Assembly (NCBI RefSeq): GCF_000182925.2
Contig: NC_026504.1
Span: forward strand, 1,798,001 to 1,862,000
DNA length: 64,000 nt
Direction of reading: 5' to 3'
Source of the DNA: Neurospora crassa OR74A
Taxonomy: Eukaryota; Ascomycota; Sordariomycetes; Sordariales; Sordariaceae
In this document: positions 1-10,645 of the stretch, piece by piece
How the letters are laid out: each line of letters begins with the position of its first letter
How positions within the stretch are numbered: the first letter of the stretch is position 1
Notes under the pieces: generated by a model
Told to the model about the DNA's origin: nothing
Database searches by the model: none
The model's input: the letters and a program-made list of their open reading frames with translations, nothing else
Program-made: the position numbers and the translations under genes

Positions 1-623
1 TATCAGAGGGTCCAAACCACTAACATATCTGATGTCAGCACGTACCGTGTAGCGTGTGATTTGCAAAGGCCGAATATTGATAAATGAAGAGGATGTTAGG
101 GATAAATCAACAAGGCAGGTTGGTATTGTGGTCAGCGGGTATGGACTGGCAAAGAATAGGTAACAGGTGGGGGTGCTGCAAACGGAATCCGTACGGTCTT
201 TTAAGCTCCAGAAGAGCAAGCATCGTGACACTCTCCCATGTTGATTTCCTGGATGACACTTCTCGATGATTCATACAGTAGTTGGGCTTCGAGACTGTCA
301 TCGCTGACTCCCGTCCACTCCCCCGTAGTAAATGGAAGCGCGATATAACCCTCATCCATAACCAAACAGTCATGTATTCGGTGGCCAGTCACAATCACGT
401 ATGAAGCTACCTGGGAAACCATAAATGGCAGTCCAAAGAGGGGGGAGATATTCATATCTCAAACAGCCACTAACATTGAGAGCGACAGTGAATCATGCAC
501 AAGATTACTCCATCCATCCACCCCGAACAGTCAACGCCAGTATGTGCATGAGCCAAGTCAAAGCGTAGTAAAGAAACAAGGGATACTTGCTGCCTAGTTC
601 GAATCCGAACTACCAATTCCACC
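1..623. other. Left-edge spacer, 3' flank of the PQ-loop gene
   Basis: No gene is supported here. The stretch most likely holds the 3' UTR of the minus-strand PQ-loop gene. An ATG-started minus-strand frame at 201-455 would encode 84 residues (MNISPLFGLPFM...). It has a reasonable composition but no recognised domain and no splice support, so I do not call it a gene. Confidence 0.4.
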
Positions 624-1669
624 TTACTTGAGCAGCGGGGTAGTCTCAGCAGCAGCGTCACTGTCCTGCCGGTCCATAGTAGCCTGCAACTGCTCCTGGT
701 TATTCGCGTAGTGCTCAGGATGCGAGGTGGATCGGCCAGGCGCATGGTCCTTGGACTCCTTGCGCGCCTGGATTTCGTAGTAAATGGCCATGGAGAGCAA
801 CAAGCCTTGCATCGTCGCGGTCAAGACAAAAATGCCCCACGAGCTCCATCCGGCCCATCCTAGCCGCGCAAACAGGCTGCCTGCGAAGACAAATCCGCCC
901 GGGGTCTGCATGCACATCATCGGAATGCTCAAGCTGCCAATGTGCTTCAGATGGTACGTGGTCCAGATCTGAGGGATGTACTGGACAGCGGCTAGCAGAG
1001 CAGCCATGACGCCGAGCACGTTTGCCCAGATTGCGAGCTTATCGTGGGCGATGGTGCTCAGAATACCCGTGACGACAATGACTGCAAGGCCGTGCAGCAG
1101 AGTGAGAGATGCCACCAAGAGAGCGGTCTGCCACCTTGGCTGTTCTTCGACCAGCGCCGCCTCGCTATCCGGGTCGTCCACTGCGTTGTATCGGAAGAAA
1201 ACCAAAAAGAGGACGAAACTGAAGGGGGAATGTTAGCCAAAGTTATTTCGCACCGCAACCTCGCAAGAGAGACACTGACATGAATGTGAAGCATATCCAT
1301 TGAACTCCCAATTGCGCGATACCAAGTAGGCCAGCCACGCAATGGAAGGTCTCGACCTCTTTGCAGCAAGCGATATCCTGACGAGACTTGGGCAGTAGGA
1401 GAATATTTGCAAACGCAGATGTTGCCGATGTTGTCCCCAGCAAAACGAAGTAGGGCGATATCCCTTCCGATGTGCCTCTTGATATGATACGAACATGCTG
1501 TGGCAGGTAGCTGATGAGCATTCCAATGACAATGACACTGTAGAAGTCAGTTTCTCATCCTTGTTGGTCTGGCACCCTCGTCAATGAATTCTTACATGGA
1601 AACTATTAGGTTGACGACGCTTATCTCGCGGAGGTCCTGGCAGACGTCCCCCTGCAAGAAGGACTCCAT
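624..1669 (-). CDS. PQ-loop repeat membrane protein
   Basis: Three exons (1669-1596, 1537-1280, 1218-624) join in frame into about 308 residues. Both introns have GT donors and AG acceptors and split codons that restore hydrophobic segments. The protein carries two PQ-loop motifs, YLPQ near residues 35-38 and YIPQIW near 191-195, each inside a pair of membrane helices, for about seven predicted helices. The C-terminal tail is polar and ends in TTPLLK. PQ-loop proteins include lysosomal/vacuolar cationic amino acid and cystine exporters as well as Golgi/endosomal members such as yeast Any1; I cannot place this one further. The start MESFLQGDVC was chosen because the first ATG exon splices into the first membrane helix. 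Membrane location follows from the sequence; the substrate is unknown. Confidence 0.85.
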
Positions 1670-2593
1670 GGCGAAAGGCTCGGGGAATCGCACAGTGAGT
1701 TCAGCTCGAAGTGAAAAAGAGTATAGTGAAATGGTTATTGAACAAAGCCAGGGTATGTGCGATTCGGTCGTAAATCATCGAAAGAGGTCCGGGCGAGATG
1801 TAGAAGTCGGTATTAATAATGTCATGGATCCCAAGAGCGGCGGGGACTGCGGGGATGGTGTTGTTGGGTTTCCAAGTCGTTGCAACCTCAGCTGCCCGGC
1901 GCACTCGTAACGCACGACTCTCTTCGTCTCTGAGTTCGAAGAGTCTTGGACCTCGGAGGCAACAGAGCTGCAACGAAGTCAAATGGTATTAGAAGTCGGT
2001 GTACTGATGGAGTGATGGAGAAGTGGAAGCGATGGACAACACGCTCGCGTCGTCATCCCCGTCAGGCGGAAGCAGCTCCCATGCATGCCAAGCCTGAGGT
2101 GGTCAAAGAGGTCCTCACTGTAGCAACTGGAACTGGGGAAGCTCCAGTTGCCTGCCGCCGCCTGCGCGCTAGTGCCGCAGAGTGGTGGGTCAACCGGCCG
2201 ATTGACCATTCTGTTAGCACTTCTTCCCTTCTCAAGTACATTGAGTCCAATAATCCGCGTTACAGTACTTCACATAGTCGAAATCACTATCATCAGCCCT
2301 ACATGCAGGTTTGTTTGCCAAATCGGAAGCTTCTTGGAGTTGAGCTTCAATCCTCTTACAACTTTCACGTCGTCACTCATTCAATACCATAACTTTACCT
2401 GCCAGTTTGTTACTTTCATCAGTAAAACTGTTGATGATAGATAGCGGTAAACATAATTCTTAAAAACTGCGGTAGGGATTGCTGCCAGAACAATTTTGTA
2501 CCTCATCAAAAGAAAATCAGTCAAAACACCACAGACAGCCCCGTAGGCGCAGGCTTCAACATCACCACTTACACCAGACCACAGTACAAAAGA
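1670..2593. other. Divergent promoter region, PQ-loop / WD protein genes
   Basis: The interval separates two divergently transcribed genes and should hold both promoters and 5' leaders. Open frames inside it are short and lack family resemblance. I see no RNA gene or repeat. Confidence 0.5.
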
Positions 2594-4242
2594 ATGGAGA
2601 AGCCCTCTCTCGGCCTCGTGGCCATGTCCACCAATCCAGATGGTTTATCTCCATCAATACCTAGACATACCACAAAGACTTCTCGGTCTTCTCGTCAAAC
2701 AGACTCATTCTTCAAAAGTGTCCAATGGCAGGTCCTCACAATTCCAAATCTTCCAGGCAGAACCCTCATGCAAAACCCAACCCGCTAACAAACACCAGGT
2801 CTGCGGACGGCACAACTCTCTTCACCTCCTCCTCCTCCAACCGAATCAACACCTTCGTCCTTCCCTCCACCCTCCTCGCGCCCCACGGTGACTCTCCCCT
2901 CACCCTCACCCCCCAAGGCACCCTCTACCTCCCCGAACCCACCGCGGCCATCGCGCCCTGTCCATACTTTGCCCTCGAACAGCCCTCAACACAATGCATT
3001 CTGACAGCCAGCACCGACCACCCAATTCATTTACACCACGCTTTTCCTCAACCACCACCACCATCATCATCATCATCATCCCAATCCTCGTCCCTCGACG
3101 ACGACAACGACGACGACGATGACTCCACCTTTGGTTTCCCACAGCACAAGCCACAACAACAACAACCAAAACCCCTCGCCACCTTCCGCCTCATCCACGC
3201 CGAAACAGAGCGCTACCTCCCCATCACCTCCCTCCTCTGGTCTTTTCCGGGAACCCACTTCCTCGCCGGCTCCACCAACTGTCTCTCGCTCTTCGACGTC
3301 TCCCGACCCGACCTAGGACTCTCCGACACCCCGCTCTTGACCATCAAAACCACGGGCGGCCCGTCTGCTCAACACAAATCCGGAAACGTAGGAGCCCGGG
3401 TGGTGGGCATGAAGGGCACCATCTCTGCGCTCGCGATGCAACCCTTGAGTCACGGTGATTATTATGGTACCGGGGCCAACGTGGTAAGCGCAGGCACGTG
3501 GACGAGAAACTTGGGGTTATATGATTTACATCGGGCGGGCGCTTGCGTCGCTACGTGGAATGTTGCGCAGGCTGCTTCTCTGGCAAAGATAGGGGGCAGG
3601 GGGGTGTTACAGACGGTTTGGAGTCCGTGTGGACGGTATCTGGTGGTGAACGAGCGGGAGTCGAGTGGGCTTTTGGTCTATGATTTGAGGGGGACGCATC
3701 GGTTGTTGGCATGCTTGCGTGGGAGGGATGGAGAGACGAATCAGAGGTTGAGTTGTGATGTTTTCCCGGGGACAAATGAGGAAGTGGGGGGGTTTGAGGT
3801 CTGGGCGGGAACGAGGGACGGAAAGGTGGTGGTTTGGGAAGGGGTCGGAATGAGGGAGGGGAGTGTTGAGCCGAGTTATGATTTCGAGGTGGGTGCGAGG
3901 GGGTCGGCGGTAGGCGGGACGGCAATGCATATGAGCGGGTCGGTGTTGGCTACTTGTTCGGGGTCATGGAAGTTTCCGGATGATGATAGCGAGAGTTCTA
4001 GCTCCGAGTCGGAGTCGGAGTCGGAGTCGGATTCTGGTTCTGATGACACTGAGTCTGGGAGCTCCAGCAATGAGAGTGACTCGGAGGAAGACGGGATGGG
4101 GACATCGCAGCAACAACGAGGCAGATCCAGGCCACCTCCGGCGGTTGTTGAAGAGACCAGTTTAAAGGTATGGAGCATCACTGCAGGTAACATGGCCCAA
4201 AGCAGTCATCAGGAGGAGGTCAATGAGCCATACGAGACCTAA
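2594..4242 (+). CDS. WRAP53/TCAB1 (yeast Swt21)-like WD40 protein
   Basis: Two exons (2594-2727 and 2799-4242) give about 525 residues. The join restores the family signature FFKSVQW (residues 39-45) followed by SADGTTLFTSSSSNRI and then TFVLP. Later WD-type blocks include LPITSLLW, GTISALAMQP, VVSAGTW, VWSPCGRYLVV and VWAGTRDGKVVVW, closing with SLKVWSI. In animals this family brings telomerase RNA and scaRNAs to Cajal bodies; yeast Swt21 is linked to splicing. A role in nuclear RNP handling is inferred. The only frame-compatible intron is 71 nt with a GC donor (2728-2729) and a normal CTAAC branch and CAG acceptor. Near residues 448-485 there is a low-complexity Ser/Glu/Asp tract encoded by repeated TCGGAG-like codons. 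The last 20 or so residues beyond SLKVWSI are not family-typical, and a 3' intron is possible. Confidence 0.85.
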
Positions 4243-4466
4243 ACTTACAGAGCTGGAGATATCCGGATTCATGGTATGTCACCACTTTGTTCACGCGCAC
4301 CTTCATTAGGTTTCGCGATAAAGCTAACTTCATTTCCTGTCTGTCTTACGGCAGGTCTTGCTTGGTGGCCAAAACTTCGAAAGACAGTCTATTTTGCAGT
4401 GCTGCATAGTGAACAGTCAGCACTATGTGAGTTTCCTTCGTCTTTCACCTCAACCTTGTTCCCTCA

Positions 4467-7400
4467 TCACTCCCATGGTGAAGAATTGTGGCCAAACCCA
4501 TCAGAAAACTGCTCCATGGGATCATCTGGACCTAAGCCGCCAGAGAATTCGATATCATCACTGAAAATATCAGCAACCTCCTTATCCTGACTCACCCCGC
4601 TGTTGTCCACCTCTATCACATTTCCGTCTCCCCAGGGCTCATCAACCACACCACTCACTGCATCCAGAAGCCTCCTTCCACCAAATATTTCCGCAAACTT
4701 CTCTGCCCTCTCGTCTTTCGACATCATCAGGAAGGCCGGCAAGCCGTACAGCTTACCCTCTTTTCCACCAATCGCAACCTCGTCATCAGGAACCCTGAGC
4801 ATCCCAAGGACAACCTGCGCAGCAAAAACATTCATTCCCGCTCTCCGCAGGAAAAGCTCCCAACCTGTTTCCACAGGCAGCAGTATGCTCTGCCACTCTT
4901 GAGCTTCAGTTCCATAATCGCATATTGTAGCTGCTACCCACTTGGCCAGCGTCTCGGTGCCTCCGCCAGCATAATAGACGCACACGTCAGTCTGCGCCTG
5001 TAGCGCACTTGCGAAACACTGGAACTCGGTGAGGGCCTTCGTATCAGATGGGGAGAGCGGATTCATGGTCTCACTGTGTTTGTTTCCCTCTGAGATGAGA
5101 ACGATCAGCCGTTCATGACGTATTGCTACGTTCTCGACTACATTGCGGAAGGTTGGCTGTTGTTGTAGTTGCTGTTGTTGGCCTGGGGCTGCGGGGAGGG
5201 GTTTCTGTCTTAGTTTTATCATGGTCGTAACTATAATCCCTGTGGCTGGGGACAAGACGAAGTCGGCCTCGTCGCAATTTGGCTGTTTGCTACCCGGGGG
5301 CGCGTTTTCTGCCCTGAGTCGCTCATGGTCGCGTACGATGAGGTCAATTCCTGGCACCAGTTTCTCCAGATGGCTCGTGACAATATTAGAGACTGCAGCA
5401 GACACGATTATCCGAGGCGGAGTTTTGGGGGGGACGATGTCCGGAGAAACAGCAAGAATGATTGCGGGCGCAGGTTGAGCCTTGGGTTCCGTGGGCTTCG
5501 TGTTGGAGACGGCTGCGGATTCTGGCTGGGGCAGCGCCGGTCGGTTGAAGAAGCGGCTATGGCTGAGCTTGGCCTTTTTTGGCATGTTCATTTCGACGAA
5601 ATTTTCCACAAGCGAGCCGAAGTCCATATACTCGTTCTCAAAACCCTTCAGTACGTGTGTCGAGTTTGGCACGTCATGATTGGTTATGTCGAGGACCCGG
5701 ATCAGAGGTCCGGTAACTGGTGACGACTGCCGTTGGATGGGTCCAAGTTGCCTCTTCTTTCCACGCAAAAGGCTTGTCAGGTCTCGAGATTGCAACATGG
5801 CAAGAGGGGGCGACGTCAAGCCCTGCCTAGTCTGTACATCCATGGATTGTTGAGCCTGGAAGGCATGGGCTGACCTACTGCAAGGACGGACTGTCTTGAT
5901 GCTCGTGCTTGAGAGGACCAATTCTTTTGATGGGGGGACGCTGGGTTCCCTTGATCTCTCCTCAAGGAGTTCATCTTTATCATCTTCATCCCTACGCAGG
6001 AACAACAGCCTGGGTTGTGTGTTGACGAAATCGGCACTTGTTTGTATCTCGCCTTCCCACGGTTCCTCCAGGAAGTAAGCAAGAACACTTGGAACAACCT
6101 CAACCGCCTCTGTTGTCAATTGTTTCTCGGCCATGTGGGCCAAGGGGGCCCATACCATTTGCTGCTCCTTGATGTTGTCTTTTCGCCATTTGATGCCCTT
6201 CCAGTCAACGTCAGTTGTTTTCCGTATCCATTCAAACATGACCTGGGCAGTCCAAAAGTGTTCGTCCCATTCACGGACAGGAATGGAGAAATCCATCACT
6301 GGAGCTGTGACTCGTGCGGTTGCGTCAAGTGGCTGAAGTTGCTCCTGCTCAACAGAGCGCATCACTCTTGTTGCGGTTTCTTCAAAGAAGTCGTCCAGTC
6401 GGCCATCCAACTCACCTCCTTTGCTTGAAACTGTGTCGCTGGCCATGAGATCCTTGGCCTCTTTCAGGTCCTCTGGTAGCAGGACGCGGGGAGGAGCCTT
6501 GTCTTCAATTACAAGGCCATCATTCGGCAGCAGAGGTACTTCAATCTTGAAATCCCGAGCAATCAGTTCCGGGGAAGACGAAGATGATCTGGGCACCGAA
6601 AATTCCCCGGCTCTTATCATTCCCGATACGTCGATATCATCGTATCTGTCCGGTGACTTGGACTTCTGGGAAGCAATGCCGCTCCAGAAGTTGTTGTCTT
6701 TGGACAGGATCTTTCCTTCTACTGCCTCTAACTCTGCGCTCAAAGAAGAGTCTGGGTCAGATAGAATAGGGACCGCACAGGTTGTGTCATCGGGAATATG
6801 ATACTCTGGTTCGGGGCGTGTTCGAGGACTCAGCGGAGGGGTTACAGGCTCTACCCTGTTCAGCTAGTGCTTGTCAGTTTATGTTCTTCCGCGTAACCGA
6901 AGAAAATTCACTGGTGTGTTACATACCCCGCTGTACGTTGAGACGCTTTCCATGAGGTCACGCTCTTCATCGTCACCCCAGTCTGCCTTGAGACTCTGAA
7001 CCAAGAACATCAGCGTGTCCTTGGTGACTTCGATTGTCTCCTTGGTAAGACTCTCCATAAGTGCCTCGTCGCCTTTCCGCGCGCTTTCAGGAAACTCGAG
7101 ACCTTCCCCTTGTTCAATATCGACCGGATGCAATGGAAGATGATGGTCTGGTAGCGGGACCTTATGAAAGGCCTTGATCCGTCTCTCCAGCCTTCTGCAG
7201 TCCGTCTGGTGATCACTCCGCAGCACAGGCTGTTCGATCTTGAGCTTCAACTCGGCGGTCTCAGCGAAGCACAGTTCTGCCATATGCTCCGCTACCTCTC
7301 GGTCTGTACAAGGCTTACAGATTTGTTGAAGGAGTGCAAGAGACTCTGCTGACACAGACCATTGTTCTGCTTTTCCGAGGATGGGCCGAAAAGCGAGCTC

Positions 7401-7661
7401 TTCAAGGGGATTTTCCGTTTCGATTAGTTCTCCGAACTCGGTCTGAATGAGAGTTGCCGCGATACGCGCATCCCTCTCGAGTACACCTTTCCATGGATCC
7501 AGCTTCAAGCTGTCAACGGTGAGGCCATGGCATCGCGCATACTCGTCTGCATCTGGATCATCCGAGATGGTTGATTGATCACAGTCGCTTGTTGCTGTGC
7601 ACGCATTGCTGGGCAGAGAACGTTCTAAGGAGATCAAGTCGGTGCTCGTTTCAAGGTCCAT
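4467..7661 (-). CDS. Zip2/SHOC1-like meiotic protein (XPF-like C-terminal domain), candidate
   Basis: Exons 7661-6927 and 6863-4467 join across a 63-nt intron (GTATGT...CTAG) into about 1043 residues. The N-terminal half is acidic and weakly conserved-looking. The C-terminal third, from about SNIVTSHLEKLVPGIDLIV onward, has the layout of a degenerate XPF-like nuclease fold. It shows strand-like ADFVLSPATGIIVTTMIKL, then RHERLIVLISEG, a helical FQCFASALQAQTDVCVYYAG and a C-terminal AQVVLGML. That arrangement is known from the ZMM crossover factors Zip2 (yeast) and SHOC1 (plants, mammals), which act with Spo16/ERCC1-like partners on branched meiotic DNA. No catalytic ERK motif is visible, as expected for that family. 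The assignment rests on pattern recognition and is not certain; an uncharacterised fungal-specific protein is the alternative. Confidence 0.75.
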
Positions 7662-8770
7662 CTTCTGGTCTTATGATCGTCAACGGTCTCGTACCCCCGG
7701 GTATCAATGCTCCTAAAGATGGTAGATGAGTGATGACGGCGTGGATAAAGATGTCAGAAAAACATCACAAATGATGGCAGAGAGGCATTCTGTGGTGGGA
7801 ACTTGGCCACACGTCAATGTGTTGTTCACTCTCGACATTTCGAAACTCTGTCTCCATCTCATTTCGCCGTCTGCGTTTTTGCTGGTCAGTAGGAAGTAGC
7901 GATGCCTCACACCTTCCTCACTTCCACCATACATCCTCCGCGCCTTCCAATTGGCAGAGGAAAGAGCAGAGCGGGAGCCCAGCATTTCTCACGCTTCCCG
8001 CCTTTTTGAATTGTCTCTTTAGTACCTGATACAAGACCAATAATCGACACAGACATGGGATTTATTATCTCCCATCAACAACCCGATAAAGCGAATCTAG
8101 GTAAGGCTTGCATGTGAGCTCACCAGGCGGTGAGATGTCATCACGCAAACTTTCTCCAAAGCTTGGCTTCGACCTTACCATCCGCGCGGCGTGTCATTCT
8201 GGACGGCCCGTCGCCGCCAAAGGATCGCCCTCCCATTCATCTACTATGTAACACCCCCAACCTAAACCCTTTTAGGACAAATAGTGCAGTTCCCGTATGC
8301 TCTCCCGGATCGTCACAACAACCGTCAGACACCTCGACCTGCATATGGACCACGCACTTTCCGAGACATGGACATCCAGTCAGCCAGTTTCAATGTTACC
8401 TCAGCATGTGAATCTCTTATCTGTTAGTGTTACCATTATTTTGGCTGCCATTCCTTATCTAACAGCTTCCATTCTCGTTGCTTTTCTGTATTTGGTAATA
8501 CATCCCCCTGGATTCTTTTTCCCAGCTTGTCGCCCTCAACATGTCACCGTACAGATTCTACGAAAATGGCAATGAGGTGGGAGATGGGAAAACGGATCAA
8601 CAAATCCACGTGTCGAAAAGAAGGGTCAATGAGAGAGGGAAAAGCATAATTCAGCTGCTCTCTGGTCCACGCTCTGTTCCTATAACTCGTTTGTCTACTT
8701 TTTCTCTGTCTCTATCATTGACTCCCAAAATTTTGACCGATCCACAAGACACCTCCTCACAATACCCGAG
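7662..8770. other. Divergent promoter region, Zip2-like / ammonium transporter
   Basis: No coding region is supported. The side nearest the transporter carries several GATA-core sites, listed separately, and a pyrimidine-rich leader just before the ATG at 8771. Confidence 0.5.
8065..8460 (+). promoter_or_regulatory. Cluster of GATA-factor sites upstream of the ammonium transporter
   Basis: TTATCT (AGATAA on the other strand) occurs at 8065-8070, 8417-8422 and 8455-8460, and GATAA at 8085-8089. The two sites at 8417 and 8455 are 38 bp apart. Neurospora NIT2 and Aspergillus AreA bind paired GATA cores upstream of nitrogen-catabolism genes, and ammonium permeases are common targets. Binding here is inferred from spacing and context only. 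Confidence 0.45.
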
Positions 8771-10459
8771 ATGACGGTGTCACCCGTTCTTGCAGCCTGG
8801 GAGGCTTGCGACAAGACAGACACTCTCTTCGTCCTCATCTGCACCGTCATCTGCTGGACCATTGTACCAACTGTAAGAGGTTCCCCTTTCTCAACACGTT
8901 CCGGCATATTCAACCATCATACTGACTATTTCTGGTTGACGGACAGGTCGGCATAGCCTACTCAGGATACACATGGAAGCGCAACGCCCTACACGCCGCC
9001 ATGCCCGCCATCCTCACCATTGCGACTTGCTCGATCCAGTGGTTCATTGTTGGATACACACTAGCCTACGGCGAGGGCGGCTGGTTCTTTGGTTCCCTCA
9101 AGCACTTCTTTCATAAGGATGTGCTTTCCGAGCCGGTAGGAAGAATACCGGCCATTTTATTCAGCGAGTTTCAGTTGGTTTTTGAGGCAACGGTTTGTGC
9201 AATTGCTGTGGGCGGATTCTGCGAGAGGGGGAGGCTGTTGCCGGTTATTCCGTTCATCTTTGTGAGTAATCATAGACTGGGAACTTGGGCAATTTTTTGA
9301 TGGGTGAAGAGAGAATGATATGCTAATGGCTAGAGATGGGACAGCTGTGGGCGACATTTATCTACTGCCCGCTGGCACATATGGTCTGGGGCGGAGGCTT
9401 GCTTGGAGAGAATTTAGGCGTGCTGGACTTTGCAGGAGGTGAGTCGACAATCTGAAACAGCATCATGTAGCGACAGAACAACCGCTGACCAAGATCCCCC
9501 ATCGTCCAGGAACTCCCGTCCACGTCTGCTCCGGCGCCACCGCGACCGCCATCAGCATCTACCTCTCCTACCCGCTCTTCCGCTCGCGCAAGTCCGACGT
9601 GCGTACGCCCACCCACATCCGCATCCACCGACCGGGTAACTCTTTCTTCCAGCTTCTGTCCTTAATCATCATCTGGGGCTCCTGGCTCGCCTTCGATGCG
9701 GGAACCACCCTGGCCCTCAACTTCCAGTCCGTCATGGCCCTCTGCGTCACCAACTTGTGCGCCGCCTCGGGCGCACTGACCTGGAACCTCATCACCTTCT
9801 ACGAGACGGGCAAGTGGTCCGTCGATTCGACCTTCATGGGCGCCATTTCCGGTCTTGTCATGATCACCCCCTCGGCTGGGTTCATCGACATGCCGACCGC
9901 CTGTTTCTTTGGTATTTTTGGGGCTGTGCTCTGTCGTCAGGCGTTGAGGATCAAGTTCACCAAGTTTGCGCATCATTGGAGGTGGGTTGACAATGGTGAT
10001 ACGTTTGCGACGCACTGCATTGGTGGTGTGGCTGCAACCATTATGACGGGACTGTTTGCGCAGAAGGAGCTCGCTGCGTATGGTGGTGTGGAGGTTGCGG
10101 GTGGTGTCATCTTCGATGGCAATATTCGTCAACTTTGGGTGCAGATGGTTGAGGCTGTTGTTGGTTTCACATGGGCGTTTTGCGGGTCGTATATCATTAT
10201 TGCTTTGATTGATTGCGTTCCTGGGCTTGAGGTTTTGGCTGTTGATAAGTACGTCCTTACCACCCCCCGTTTTTTTTTTCCTGTTTATCTTTCTCCCTCT
10301 CTCTTACTGGGCTAGGGAAATGCTGACTGATTTTGTGATTACAGACACATTAGCCAAGGCCTTGATATGAACGAGGTTGAAGAGTTTTTGGGTAACTTGG
10401 AGTATCCTGATGAAGTTGACTATGCACCAACTGCAAGGGGAACCATTTCTCTGGAATAA
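8771..10459 (+). CDS. Mep/Amt-family ammonium transporter
   Basis: Five exons (8771-8872, 8947-9261, 9345-9438, 9510-10248, 10345-10459) join in frame into about 454 residues. The protein is rich in membrane helices, matching the eleven-helix Amt topology. Family blocks seen in order are [14 protein letters not shown] at the N-terminus, [61 protein letters not shown] and [20 protein letters not shown]. The two pore histidines of the family are present, in GGTPVH and in ATHCIGG. The Asp of DFAGG, important for ammonium recruitment, is kept. Compared with canonical Mep/Amt proteins, the usual HGxGG around the second His reads HCIGG, so this is a divergent paralog rather than the classic Mep2-type sensor. 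It should move ammonium across the plasma membrane. GATA sites upstream fit nitrogen control. Confidence 0.92.
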
Positions 10460-10645
10460 ATGCCTGGGTAGCTGGTGAAGAAACTATATCTAAAAGGCGT
10501 AAGTATTATGTATACAGAACTATGTGAGCAGTCCAGAATTACACTAAGTTTGAACAAACCAAAGGAGCACATAGGATCCTCAAAACCCAAAAGTTCATAA
10601 CCCAGTCATTGGCTACGTTGTACAATGAACATTCATAACATCCCA

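Noticed and set aside
201-455. 84-codon minus-strand frame as a small gene
   Set aside because: It has no recognisable domain and lies where the 3' UTR of the PQ-loop gene is expected.
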